From: Fidelibacterota bacterium
GTDB lineage: Bacteria > Fidelibacterota > UBA8477 > JABMPR01
Direction of reading: 5' to 3'
Length of the DNA: 64,000 nt
NCBI GenBank assembly: GCA_018673925.1
Contig: JABHBL010000072.1
Span: 35,352-99,351 of the forward strand
The translations under genes were made by a program, and so were the position numbers. The notes beneath the pieces are model-generated. The model worked only from the letters and a program-made list of their open reading frames with translations, was not told where the DNA came from and ran no database searches. The first letter of the stretch is position 1. Every line of letters begins with the position of its first letter. Of this stretch, positions 10,216 to 19,339 are shown piece after piece.

Positions 10216-11309
10216 GAACAAATATGAAGACAATTTCAAAGATTATTTTTTTAGGACTCCTGCTTTCAAGTTCTCTATTTGCGCAGAAACCTTATAGATA
10301 TGGTACAACTGCAGCCAATTTTCTGGAAATTGGAATTGGACCTGCTGTAGCAATGGGGGAGGCCTATGTGAGTGTAGGTAATAATATCTCCTCAATATAT
10401 TGGAATCCTGCAGGTCTGGCCTTTCAGGAGCAACCTGAGCTCATTGTGATGGATCAAGCCTGGGTTGCTGGAATAGCCAATCGTTATGCCGCAGTCGCCA
10501 TAACCGTTCCAAATGTTGGTAATATTGGTTTGAGCATGAACCATGTTGATTTTGGGAGTATCGCTGTTACCAATCTCAGGTATCAGGATGGAACAGGAGA
10601 ATTTTACCAGGCTTCAGAATATGCCATGGCGCTTACTTATGCACGTTCTATCGTTAACTGGTTCTCTTTTGGTATATCAACCAAATATGTTTCATCGACC
10701 ATTTGGCATAGCGGAGCGAGCGCTTTGGCACTAGATCTGGGTGTTGCTATAGTGACAGATTTCTTTAGCCCCACTGGTAATCAGGAAGAAGGGATGCGAA
10801 TTGGAATGAGTATCTCGAACTATGGATCTAAGATGTCTTATTCAGGTATTGACATGCTCAACGTGATTGATATTGAACCAGATGAGGCTGGGAATTATTC
10901 TACTGTACAAGGTGAATACAAAACTGATTCCTGGGATCTTCCTGTAATATTCAGAGCTGGTGTATCGTTCTATCCATTCTACACACACAAACACAACTTA
11001 TTAGTAGCAATGGATGTGTTGCACCCCAACAATAATAGCGAATCGATTAACCTTGGACTTCAGTACGATATGGCCTTTATCAGAGGGACACATATTTTCC
11101 TAAGAACTGGCTTACGAGGGATGTATCTATATAATGGTGATGAAGAATTGAACTTTTTTGACTCAGCTATTCCATATTCAGCCTTTACTTACGGAGGAGG
11201 GATTGAGTACAATTTGTTTGGGCGCCAGGCAATTGCTCTGGACTATGCCTACCGATCAATGGGTTTGCTGGGGTATGCGAACTCTTTTACATTGACATAT
11301 CAGTTCTAG
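10212..11309 (+). CDS. PorV/PorQ-like outer-membrane beta-barrel protein (UPF0164-like)
   Basis: The protein has 365 residues. It starts with an ATGA overlap on the preceding gene; ATG 10224 (MKTISKI) is an alternative start that still leaves the full signal peptide (ending SLFAQ). The mature N-terminus carries the family hallmark of a Gly-rich first strand and the box NFLEIGIGPAVAMGEAYVSV..SSIYWNPAGLAF. The rest consists of amphipathic strands with the C-terminal strand SFTLTYQF ending in Phe, as expected for an outer-membrane barrel. PorV proteins of the type IX system shuttle or anchor secreted cargo. Translational coupling to a protein with a type IX-like sorting domain suggests such a role, but many PorV-like paralogues have no proven function. 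Confidence 0.8.
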   Translation: MRTNMKTISKIIFLGLLLSSSLFAQKPYRYGTTAANFLEIGIGPAVAMGEAYVSVGNNISSIYWNPAGLAFQEQPELIVMDQAWVAGIANRYAAVAITVPNVGNIGLSMNHVDFGSIAVTNLRYQDGTGEFYQASEYAMALTYARSIVNWFSFGISTKYVSSTIWHSGASALALDLGVAIVTDFFSPTGNQEEGMRIGMSISNYGSKMSYSGIDMLNVIDIEPDEAGNYSTVQGEYKTDSWDLPVIFRAGVSFYPFYTHKHNLLVAMDVLHPNNNSESINLGLQYDMAFIRGTHIFLRTGLRGMYLYNGDEELNFFDSAIPYSAFTYGGGIEYNLFGRQAIALDYAYRSMGLLGYANSFTLTYQF

Positions 11310-11330
11310 AGAGTTAATGATATATCACGG

Positions 11331-12848
11331 ATGCTTACTCCTAGGATAAATCGATCTTTATGTGTCTTGGCCGCATCTTATTTTCTACTGTTTGGATGTG
11401 GAGGAAAAGTTGATGACCAATATCCCAACTCAGAGGTTATTGCTCGAGTAGGTGACCGTGTCATTACCAAATCTGAATTTATTCGCAGGGTTGAGTACAC
11501 ACCACGGCCGACCTATTGCCGTGGGGATAATAGCATTCATAAAAAAATTGTGCTGAATTCCCTCATCGCAGAAAAACTTCTAGCTCTGGACATTTTATCC
11601 AAACCTGAATTCAAGTCTCCCGATCAATTTGATAACTATATCAAGGGTCGGCGAGAACAAGCCATGCGTCAACTCTACAGATATGAACATGGCCCCAAAC
11701 TTGTCAGCACTACTGATGAGGAATTGAAGCGTAGCTTTAAAAATGCCAGTCGGGAGTTTAATCTTGGGTTCATCACCCTACCAGATTCCCAATATGCACA
11801 TACTGTACGGACTTTCCTGGATGAGGGTGAATCCTTCGAATCAGTCTACGCGCGGATATTTGGCACAGAAGAGTTGGAAATCAAGGAGCTCACCTGGTTT
11901 GATGATGAGGAACGCATCATTAGAGATGCCCTTTATTCCCAACCAGTAGAAAGGGGGGCAATTGTAGGTCCCCTCAAGCTAAGTGATGGAAAACATTTGA
12001 TCCTTAAAGTGATTGGTTGGAATGATAAGATGCAGCTAAGCGAATCTGCCAATCAAACTCTTTGGGAGGATGTCGTCTCTAAAGTTGAAGAGCGTAAAGG
12101 GAATAAGCTTTTTAATGAGCATACAGCAGATCTAATGCGTGGAAAAAGTTTCATCCTTGATGAGAGCACCTTCCGAGTGGTCGTTGATGATCTAGCCGAA
12201 AAATATTTAATGAAAGAGTCAGATAAAGGCTCCATGTTGAATCAAGTCATATGGGATATGGAAAAACAGCATCTGGCAGTGAGTGATTCTGATCTGAACG
12301 CCTCCCACCTAAACCAAAAGCTTTTCAGATTTGATAATGAGGATTGGTCTGTACAGGACTTCTATGACCTCGTTGCCAGCCACCCCCTGGTGTTTCGTGA
12401 AAAAAGCTTTGAAATGTCTGATTTCGCCCGCCAGGTGAAACTGTCAATCGCTGATTTACTCAAAGATCACATTATAACGGGTGAAGCCTATGCCAATGGA
12501 TACTCAGATCGAAAAGAAATAGTCTCCTACGAGCAGATGTGGCAAGATCAATATTTCTCGGGTATCTATAAAGAAATTATCCGATTCTCAATCTCTGATA
12601 GCACCATGCAATCTTCCAATTCCATACCCTTTATCGAAGGGTATATGAACCCTATCATTGATAGCCTTCAAACCGCCTATTCAAACGATATCTATATCAA
12701 TTTTGATGCATATGAAGATGTAAAACTAACTCGTATTGATATGTTTGTCGCCCAGGATAATGTCCCTTATCCAGTGGTAGTACCTCCCTTTCCTCAGATA
12801 ACCACTGATTATGTGTTCGATTATGGAAGCAAGCTTGAATCTGAATAG
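11331..12848 (+). CDS. SurA/PpiC-like peptidyl-prolyl isomerase or chaperone lipoprotein
   Basis: The protein has 505 residues with a lipoprotein signal ending in LLFGC (lipid-bearing Cys23). After it comes the typical SurA/PpiC opening VIARVGDRVITKSEFIRRVEY, a helical chaperone-like region, and a degenerate parvulin-like segment around residues 138-230 (REFNLGFITLPDS..GAIVGPLKLSDGKHLILKVIGW). A second half, about 270-505, has no clear family. The protein would act in the periplasm on unfolded outer-membrane or secreted proteins. The nearby TonB receptor and PorV-like barrel make plausible clients. Whether the isomerase site is active cannot be told. The 3' end overlaps the next gene. Confidence 0.65.
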   Translation: MLTPRINRSLCVLAASYFLLFGCGGKVDDQYPNSEVIARVGDRVITKSEFIRRVEYTPRPTYCRGDNSIHKKIVLNSLIAEKLLALDILSKPEFKSPDQFDNYIKGRREQAMRQLYRYEHGPKLVSTTDEELKRSFKNASREFNLGFITLPDSQYAHTVRTFLDEGESFESVYARIFGTEELEIKELTWFDDEERIIRDALYSQPVERGAIVGPLKLSDGKHLILKVIGWNDKMQLSESANQTLWEDVVSKVEERKGNKLFNEHTADLMRGKSFILDESTFRVVVDDLAEKYLMKESDKGSMLNQVIWDMEKQHLAVSDSDLNASHLNQKLFRFDNEDWSVQDFYDLVASHPLVFREKSFEMSDFARQVKLSIADLLKDHIITGEAYANGYSDRKEIVSYEQMWQDQYFSGIYKEIIRFSISDSTMQSSNSIPFIEGYMNPIIDSLQTAYSNDIYINFDAYEDVKLTRIDMFVAQDNVPYPVVVPPFPQITTDYVFDYGSKLESE

Positions 12849-13830
12849 AACAAATTTGGTATTTATTCTCCTCTTGGCAATCATGGTTTTGATATCATGT
12901 AAGGCTTCAACTACTACACCAGAGCCTGAAGCAGAGGTGGTTTATGGTTGCATGGATTACAATTCTATCAGTTATGATAGTACGGCAACTGAAGATGATG
13001 GGAGCTGTCAATATCTGGGTTGTACAGATTCAACTTCTGCGAACTTCGATCCTCTTGCCAACGTAGACAATGGAAATTGTCTTGATCCATCAGATATCCC
13101 CGCAGGTTGGACTCTGATGTGGAACGACGAATTTAATGGTGATAGTATAGATACAGGGAAATGGAACCATGAAGAATGGTGGCCAGGTTATGTAAATAAT
13201 GAGCTTCAGTCTTACACTAAGAATCCAGAAAATTCTGGTGTGGCCAATGGTCATCTTTACCTATCAGCCAGAAAAGAGAACCCCTTCGATCCAAATAACC
13301 CGGCATACAATTCGGCACGGATGAATACCGCACGAAAGGTCGACTGGAAATATGGGCGAGTGGAGGTTCGTGCGAAATTACCCAGGGGTCAGGGGCTCTG
13401 GCCTGCAATCTGGATGATGCCTACCTATTCCGTTTATGGAGGATGGCCCGTGAGTGGTGAAATAGATATTATGGAACTTTTGGGTCACGACAATTCACGT
13501 ACTTATGGTACGATACATTACGGTAATCACTATCCCGACAAAAGATCGAGTGGGACTTCTTATGTTTTACCATCTGGGAATTTCTCTGATTCTTTCCACA
13601 CGTTTGCCTTTGAGTGGGAAGAGCATGAAATGCGCTGGTATGTCGATGATGTATTATTTCAAACGCTGAGCAGCTGGTTCACTATTGGCGGAGACTATCC
13701 AGCTCCTTTCGATCAGGAATTTCATCTCATTTTAAATGTTGCAGTTGGGGGGGAGTGGCCAGGGAACCCTGATGACACTACACTATTTCCGCAAACCATG
13801 CTGGTTGATTATGTCAGATTATTTCAATAG
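12823..13830 (+). CDS. GH16 beta-glucanase (laminarinase-like) lipoprotein
   Basis: The protein has 335 residues from ATG 12823. GTG/ATG choices at 12811-12823 and TTG 12835 all keep the lipoprotein signal LLLAIMVLISC (Cys26), and TTG 12835 has GGAAG just upstream. Two Cys-rich motifs (GCMDYNSISYD..DDGSC and GCTDSTSANFD..DNGNC, residues 42-87) separate the lipid anchor from the catalytic domain. That domain starts WTLMWNDEFNGDSID and carries the GH16 signature GEIDIMELLG; E213 is the likely nucleophile, D215 the assistant and E218 the acid/base. The four-spaced ExDxxE form is the one found in endo-beta-1,3-glucanases. The domain ends with LVDYVRLFQ, complete for the family. It probably cleaves laminarin-type glucan at the outer surface. 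Confidence 0.88.
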   Translation: MEASLNLNRTNLVFILLLAIMVLISCKASTTTPEPEAEVVYGCMDYNSISYDSTATEDDGSCQYLGCTDSTSANFDPLANVDNGNCLDPSDIPAGWTLMWNDEFNGDSIDTGKWNHEEWWPGYVNNELQSYTKNPENSGVANGHLYLSARKENPFDPNNPAYNSARMNTARKVDWKYGRVEVRAKLPRGQGLWPAIWMMPTYSVYGGWPVSGEIDIMELLGHDNSRTYGTIHYGNHYPDKRSSGTSYVLPSGNFSDSFHTFAFEWEEHEMRWYVDDVLFQTLSSWFTIGGDYPAPFDQEFHLILNVAVGGEWPGNPDDTTLFPQTMLVDYVRLFQ

Positions 13831-13862
13831 CTAACATCATCCCTAATTCAAAGGTGAGTGTC

Positions 13863-15404
13863 ATGACTAGCTTCAATTTTAGACCCATATTCCTGTTGAT
13901 TCTGATTTTTACCTCAGGATTGTCTGTGCTGGCAAAGGACTATAAAGGTGGAGAATATAGAACCATTGAGACCTTTCTATATGGGCGCTTTGAGGTCAGG
14001 ATGCGTTCTGCAGAGGGTAGTGGTTTGCTGTCATCTTTTTTTACATATCATGATGGCGGTATGGGCTGGAACGAAATCGACCTGGAAATTCTGGGGGCTG
14101 CCTATAGTGAAGTTCAGTTTAATACCATTACACCAGGTCAGATAAACCATGTGTATGATGCCCAGACCTGGTTCAATCCGCATTATGGTTATCATGCTTA
14201 TGCCTTTGAATGGGCTCCTGATTATGTCGCCTGGTTTATTGATGGAGTAGAAATTCATCGCCAAACAGGCCTCCACATTGAGCAACTGGACCATCCTCAA
14301 AAAATAATGATGAATATTTGGCAACCGACATATATCAGTTGGGTCGGTCCTTTTGACTCGAATATTCTACCAGTCTTCGCCCATTATGATTGGGTCAAAT
14401 ACTATACATACAACCCTGATGAAGGGAATTATGGATCAGAAAATAAATTTTTGCATGCCTGGACCGACGATTTTTCCTACTGGGACCAAAATAGATGGGC
14501 TAAAGCGACCCATACTTTCAATGGCAATAATGTTGACTTCATCCATAATAATATTTCGTTTTACAATGGTAACATGATTCTAAGTTTAACTCAGAATGGA
14601 GACCAGGGTTTTGATCCGACTGTACCTCCTATAGACCAGGATTTGCATGAGTATAATTCGTTTGAGGTCGAGGACATTTTTGATTGGTATCTCTGGAACG
14701 GTTCCTCATCAAACGCCTCGGTGGCTGTCGATAATCCCGATCCTGGTGGAATAAATAGTAGTACATATGTTGGAGAGTGGTCTGCTACAGGTCCGGATGA
14801 TTATATATTCTTGACTTTACCGGAAAAGCTTGATCTGACTGAGAATCGTACCTTCTCATTACAGGTTTATACTGAGTCTCCAAATACTCAGGTGACCTTT
14901 AAATTGCAAAACCATGAGCTGGCCGATCCTACAGCCACCCAAATCGTCTCGAGACAATCAATTGATCAAACAAATTCGTGGACAACTCTATATTTTGAAT
15001 ATTCGTATGCAGTAAATCGTCAGGACCTGGATCAAATTGTGATCCAATTTATGGTTGGCGGTATGGTGAGTAATTGCTATTACGATAATTTTTTTGGACC
15101 ACCAGTATTCGGAACTGGCATTGATAATATGCCTGAGCGATCCTCATTGATTGAAATTAACAATTATCCAAATCCGTTTAATAGCGAAACTACTTTTGCC
15201 TTTACTCTACAGGAATCTGCGCTTGTCTCCATTGATATTCTGGATCTGAAAGGCCAGTTGGTCACAGAATTAGTGTCAGATTATCACAGCCAGGGTGAAC
15301 ATCGCTTAGCTTGGTCTGCCAATAATCTCAACAGTGGTATCTATCTCGCTCGCTTTCAGTTCAACGGGCACATCATTCAAAAGAAAATACTGCTTATAAA
15401 ATGA
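13863..15404 (+). CDS. Secreted GH16 lichenase (beta-1,3-1,4-glucanase), circularly permuted Fibrobacter type
   Basis: The protein has 513 residues. ATG 13863 follows AAGGTGAG (13851-13858); GTG 13854 is an alternative. After the signal peptide (ending GLSVLA) the protein enters directly at the middle of a GH16 fold (GGEYRTIETFLYGRFEVRM), with the catalytic box NEIDLEILG (E71, D73, E75; the ExDxE form of lichenases). The strand normally at the N-terminus (FLHAWTDDFSYWDQNRWAKA..NNISFYNGNMILSLTQNG) comes after WVKYYTYNPDEGNYG, around residues 180-250. This is the order known from Fibrobacter succinogenes lichenase. A jelly-roll-like module (about 280-415) and a sorting domain (NNYPNPFNSETTFAF) follow. 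The GH5 gene downstream overlaps by ATGA. Confidence 0.88.
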   Translation: MTSFNFRPIFLLILIFTSGLSVLAKDYKGGEYRTIETFLYGRFEVRMRSAEGSGLLSSFFTYHDGGMGWNEIDLEILGAAYSEVQFNTITPGQINHVYDAQTWFNPHYGYHAYAFEWAPDYVAWFIDGVEIHRQTGLHIEQLDHPQKIMMNIWQPTYISWVGPFDSNILPVFAHYDWVKYYTYNPDEGNYGSENKFLHAWTDDFSYWDQNRWAKATHTFNGNNVDFIHNNISFYNGNMILSLTQNGDQGFDPTVPPIDQDLHEYNSFEVEDIFDWYLWNGSSSNASVAVDNPDPGGINSSTYVGEWSATGPDDYIFLTLPEKLDLTENRTFSLQVYTESPNTQVTFKLQNHELADPTATQIVSRQSIDQTNSWTTLYFEYSYAVNRQDLDQIVIQFMVGGMVSNCYYDNFFGPPVFGTGIDNMPERSSLIEINNYPNPFNSETTFAFTLQESALVSIDILDLKGQLVTELVSDYHSQGEHRLAWSANNLNSGIYLARFQFNGHIIQKKILLIK

Positions 15405-17374
15405 TAAGACTGGTTATCCTCATCTTGCTCATGACACTCCAGCTTTTCAGTGAGGCTAGAGCTGATGGGTTTGTTCATGCCGAGGGTCAGAACATCGTTG
15501 ATGCCGATGGTAATATCGTTTTAAAGCGAGGTATGGGTCTTGGTGGGTGGCTGGTTCCAGAAGGTTACATGTTACATACGCCAGGAAGGGGATCTCCCAC
15601 AAGTATCCGAGCACAAATTGTGGATGTGATCGGAGAGACCGGTGCAGATGAGTTTTATGCAGCCTATCACGATAATTATGTTACTCGAGAAGATATTGCA
15701 GAGTTAGCTGAATGGGGTTTTGACCATGTCAGGATGCCATTCCACTACAATATGTTTTCTAAAGCTCGCGGTGTACCCAATGAGTGGGGATATGAAGTGA
15801 CCGATTCTCTGGTTGCCTGGTGCTCTGATGTGGGTATGCATGTAGTCCTTGATATGCATTGCGCACCTGGAGGGCAGAATCACGGTCCCATTAGCGATAG
15901 TGATGGGACGGCACGTCTGTGGCTAGCAGATTCAAATAAGTCACACACCATGATGATCTGGGAAGCAATTGCTACTCGGTATGCTAATGAGCCGTGGATA
16001 GGAGGCTATGACCTTCTAAATGAACCCGTTTTAGCCGAAGGAGTTAGTAGCCAGGCATTCAGAAGATTGTATACGGACATTGCTGAGGTGATACGTGCCG
16101 TAGACAGCACTCATATACTCTTCATCGAAGGCAATTGGTATGCAACAGATTTTACAGGATTGACCCCCCCTTTTGACGATAATATGTCCTATAGCTTCCA
16201 CAAGTATTGGAGTGAAAATGGACCTAACTCCATTGACAATCATCTGGATATGCGTAGCAGATACGATGTCCCATTGTGGATGAGTGAAACCGGAGAGAAT
16301 TCAAATCCGTGGTTCCATGATGCGGTGCAGCTATTTGAAACAAATAATGTAGGGTGGTGTTGGTGGACAACTAAAAAAGTTGATACCATTACCAGTCCAT
16401 ATTCCATAGCCAGGCCTGCGCAATACAATCAATTGATCCATTATTGGGACACAGGCCAGAACAAACCATCCGTGCAGGTAGCCAAGGCCATATTAATGGA
16501 ATTGGCAGAAAATATTAAAACTGAAAATTGTACGTTTCGACCTGGTGTAGTGGCGTCCCTTTTTGATCCTGAATTTGCCTATCAGAGCAAACCCTTTAAA
16601 GATCACACCATTCCCGGCAGAATTCTCATGGCTGATTATGATATAGGGAATCAGGGTATTGCCTACAATGATCGCGTTTACCAAACAGTCCATTGGAATG
16701 ACTATACAGCCTGGAATTCAGGATATCAGTATAGAAATGACGGTGTAGATATTGAGCTGGATCAAAATGGAGATCCCAGCATCGGGTGGACGGATGATGG
16801 TGAATGGCTTCAGTATACAATCGAAGCCGCCCAGGGGGGGGATTACAGTCTTCAGATTGAAGTTGCCAGCCAGACCTCATCTGGAAATATGAGAGTTTAT
16901 TTAGATGGGGAGTTAATAAATAGTGCTGTAGAGACACCAGTAACTGGTGGTTGGCATCATTGGTTACCCATTTATCTAAATGATATTCCCATAAGTGCTG
17001 GCAGCCATGCTTTAACTGTCGAAATACGCGAGGCTGGATTCAACATGAGGGCCATGGAATTTTCATTGGACTCTTCATGGACAGCACCTGTCTTGCCTGA
17101 TATATTTAGCCTGGGACAAAATTACCCTAACCCGTTTAATGGAAGCACGACGATACCGGTAACAAATGTATCAGCGAATCTAATACAAATAGATATAATT
17201 GATTTGAGAGGTCGGGTTTTACAAAAGTTTAAAATTGATCAGATAGGTAGTCACAATCAAATTAATTGGGATGCAGTGGATTCTGAAGGTATGTCCATTC
17301 CTGCCGGCGTATATCTCTTTCGCGCATCCGCAGGTGATAATCTGCAAGTGAGGAAAATGATCTATCTTCCGTGA
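15401..17374 (+). CDS. Secreted GH5 glycosidase with CBM6 and sorting domain
   Basis: The protein has 657 residues and its start overlaps the lichenase stop (ATGA), implying coupled translation. It has a signal peptide of about 21 residues. A GH5 barrel spans about 25-370: KRGMGLGGWLVPEGYM at the first strand, the acid/base in DLLNEPV (E208) and the nucleophile in WMSETGEN (E296). A CBM6-like domain spans about 395-555 (GRILMADYDIGNQGIAYND..GWTDDGEWLQYTI). The C-terminal sorting domain is about 565-657 (NYPNPFNGSTTIPV). The RGMGLGGWL start resembles exo-beta-1,3-glucanase/glucan-active GH5 members, so glucan oligosaccharides are the likely substrate. The exact subfamily and specificity cannot be read from sequence alone. 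Confidence 0.87.
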   Translation: MIRLVILILLMTLQLFSEARADGFVHAEGQNIVDADGNIVLKRGMGLGGWLVPEGYMLHTPGRGSPTSIRAQIVDVIGETGADEFYAAYHDNYVTREDIAELAEWGFDHVRMPFHYNMFSKARGVPNEWGYEVTDSLVAWCSDVGMHVVLDMHCAPGGQNHGPISDSDGTARLWLADSNKSHTMMIWEAIATRYANEPWIGGYDLLNEPVLAEGVSSQAFRRLYTDIAEVIRAVDSTHILFIEGNWYATDFTGLTPPFDDNMSYSFHKYWSENGPNSIDNHLDMRSRYDVPLWMSETGENSNPWFHDAVQLFETNNVGWCWWTTKKVDTITSPYSIARPAQYNQLIHYWDTGQNKPSVQVAKAILMELAENIKTENCTFRPGVVASLFDPEFAYQSKPFKDHTIPGRILMADYDIGNQGIAYNDRVYQTVHWNDYTAWNSGYQYRNDGVDIELDQNGDPSIGWTDDGEWLQYTIEAAQGGDYSLQIEVASQTSSGNMRVYLDGELINSAVETPVTGGWHHWLPIYLNDIPISAGSHALTVEIREAGFNMRAMEFSLDSSWTAPVLPDIFSLGQNYPNPFNGSTTIPVTNVSANLIQIDIIDLRGRVLQKFKIDQIGSHNQINWDAVDSEGMSIPAGVYLFRASAGDNLQVRKMIYLP

Positions 17375-17504
17375 TCAAGAACGGAAATGCATTATGATTG
17401 ATCGGTATAGGGTTATTTTAAATAGTAGCAAATGAATTTTGAGATAACAGCGTCTCATGCTTTAGAAATCGATTTGAGTCAATTTTAAGGAATATGGTAT
17501 CTAG

Positions 17505-18551
17505 ATGATTGTAAAGCACAAGCGGACAGCCCCTTACATAGCCATCGCAGCAGTATTAATTGTGGTTCTTTTGTTTGTACCATTTCCACAGGGAACTTCT
17601 CTAAAAGCTGTGGTCACTGCTTCAAATCATTTCCAGGTTCTGTCTAACGGAAATGGTGCTTACTCTACATTTCACAAAGATTTATGGAAGAATCGCACCC
17701 TCAGTTCTAGAAGTTTGGTACCAGATCGTGGAGGTTTGGTGACATACAATGTAAACCCCGGTTTGTCACAAGGATTGGTAAAGGCAGGCGATACCCTGGC
17801 CTCAGTTTATTCATCCACACTTGCAGATAAGATTGTAAGTCTTGAGGGAAACATTAATACACTTATGGCTTCTCTTGAATTTGAAAGGTCAGGTAGCAAG
17901 GATACTGAGATTGAAGCTGCCAGACTCCAGTTGACCTATGCCAGAGCACGACTTGAAGAGCAGCAAAAAATCCTCGAACGATCGAAAAGTCTTCTTGAAG
18001 GCAAGATTATACCACAGCAGGAATATGATATTGAAGTGCGCCGGGAACGCTTGGATGCGATCCGGGTTTCAATTGCTGAAGCTGATCTAGGGTCAGCCTT
18101 GAGTGGTGCTCAGACTCGGAAGTTAGATGTGTTTCGCGCCCAGATAGTCGATGAAGAAAAAAAATTAGCAGTGGCACGTGACGTATTGGATCATATGACA
18201 TTAGTGACTCCTCTTTCTGGAAAATTGTTATTCCCTTTGTCCGAAGATACGCTGATGAGCATTGAGCAAGTGGATACTTTAGTTGCTGTATTGCCAATTC
18301 AGGGGGGATCCCATAGTACAATTGAATGGACATCTCAGTTGACGTTAATAGGCCCAAATTTCCAGCAGATCGTGACTTCTGATCAAATGCAAGTAGATGA
18401 CCATATCCTCAAAGTGGGCAGTGAGCAATTGATTCTGGTTCGAATTCGAATTGATAATTCTGAAGGTTTACTAGTCCCGGGTCAAATAGTGGAAGCTTCA
18501 GTGAAGTTTTCCTCCAAGAGTGTCATCCAAATGTTGAAAGAGTTGTTTTAG
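17505..18551 (+). CDS. HlyD-like membrane fusion / adaptor protein
   Basis: The protein has 348 residues. It has an N-terminal transmembrane anchor (about 9-27), a lipoyl/barrel half (GGLVTYNVNPGLSQGLVKAGDTLASVYS), a long coiled-coil hairpin (about 112-228, rich in Glu/Arg/Leu), and the returning lipoyl half (LVTPLSGKLLFPL) before a beta-barrel. This is the plan of periplasmic adaptor subunits of type I secretion or RND/ABC efflux systems. No transporter or outer-membrane channel gene is next to it. Instead a VTC-domain gene follows after 9 nt and a DUF4956 gene after that, so it may serve that module. The RBS is only a modest AAGGAATATGG. Confidence 0.75.
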   Translation: MIVKHKRTAPYIAIAAVLIVVLLFVPFPQGTSLKAVVTASNHFQVLSNGNGAYSTFHKDLWKNRTLSSRSLVPDRGGLVTYNVNPGLSQGLVKAGDTLASVYSSTLADKIVSLEGNINTLMASLEFERSGSKDTEIEAARLQLTYARARLEEQQKILERSKSLLEGKIIPQQEYDIEVRRERLDAIRVSIAEADLGSALSGAQTRKLDVFRAQIVDEEKKLAVARDVLDHMTLVTPLSGKLLFPLSEDTLMSIEQVDTLVAVLPIQGGSHSTIEWTSQLTLIGPNFQQIVTSDQMQVDDHILKVGSEQLILVRIRIDNSEGLLVPGQIVEASVKFSSKSVIQMLKELF

Positions 18552-18560
18552 GTTTTAACT

Positions 18561-19328
18561 ATGCCCGGTCGCCAAGAAAATAAATATCTAATTCCCATGT
18601 ACTCCTTGGATGAAATCCGTCGAGCTATCGCTCCATATGTGATTGTAGATAATCACAGAGCATTACAGGAATCCAATATTTACGAAATTCGGTCCATTTA
18701 TTTTGACACCTTTGGGTTAAAGGATTATTACGAGAAACATGCTGGACTCCAGATGCGTAAGAAATTGCGCGTCAGGGGCTATAACCAAATGAGCCCTGAT
18801 AGTGATGTGTTCCTCGAGATAAAGTGGAAAAATAACACCTATATTTCCAAGGATAGAACCCCGGTTAAGTATGCTGATGTAGCCAATCTCCTGGCTGGAG
18901 GGGATTTGGAAAAGTACCTCCCATATCGGAAGGATTTCCCAAACTCCCAGGAAAAAGCCAGCAAATTTATTTTCTACCTAAAAAGGAGTTCCCGTGTCCC
19001 AGTCAATCTGGTGACCTATACCCGGGAAGCATACATAGGAAAATTTAACCATTCTGACCGCATCACCTTTGATAGCAATATTCGTTCAATGATGTTTCCA
19101 GGGCTGGATGACCTTTTTAATGAGACGGGATTGGTTCCTTTTCTTGAGCGAGAATTTGTGCTTGAATATAAATCTGAAAACCCCATACCTGAGTGGTTCC
19201 GTCGGATTATTCGAAAGTACAACTTGAGCAAACAAGCTTACTCCAAATATGTTAGGGGAGTAGATACCCATTATCGACATGTTGGGGATTGTACCACACG
19301 TGAAATTATTTCCATGAGTCACTACTAG
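18561..19328 (+). CDS. VTC-domain protein (polyphosphate polymerase-like)
   Basis: The protein has 255 residues, and essentially the whole length is a VTC domain of the triphosphate-tunnel metalloenzyme kind. Visible elements: ENKYLIPMYSLDEIRRAI at the start, IRSIYFDT, RKKLRVRGYNQ, VFLEIKWKNN, REAYIGKF and the acidic EREFVLEYKSENP. These basic and acidic strands line the tunnel that binds ATP/polyphosphate and metal in yeast Vtc4. There is no signal peptide, so it should act on the cytoplasmic face. Bacterial VTC genes are often beside DUF4956 genes, as here (12 nt downstream). Polyphosphate synthesis is the expected activity by homology but is unproven for most bacterial members. Confidence 0.82.
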   Translation: MPGRQENKYLIPMYSLDEIRRAIAPYVIVDNHRALQESNIYEIRSIYFDTFGLKDYYEKHAGLQMRKKLRVRGYNQMSPDSDVFLEIKWKNNTYISKDRTPVKYADVANLLAGGDLEKYLPYRKDFPNSQEKASKFIFYLKRSSRVPVNLVTYTREAYIGKFNHSDRITFDSNIRSMMFPGLDDLFNETGLVPFLEREFVLEYKSENPIPEWFRRIIRKYNLSKQAYSKYVRGVDTHYRHVGDCTTREIISMSHY

Positions 19329-19339
19329 AAAGAGAAAGT

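Noticed and set aside
16626..16937. 103-aa minus-strand frame inside the GH5-CBM6 gene
   Set aside because: Shadow of a well-supported gene, with no RBS or homology.
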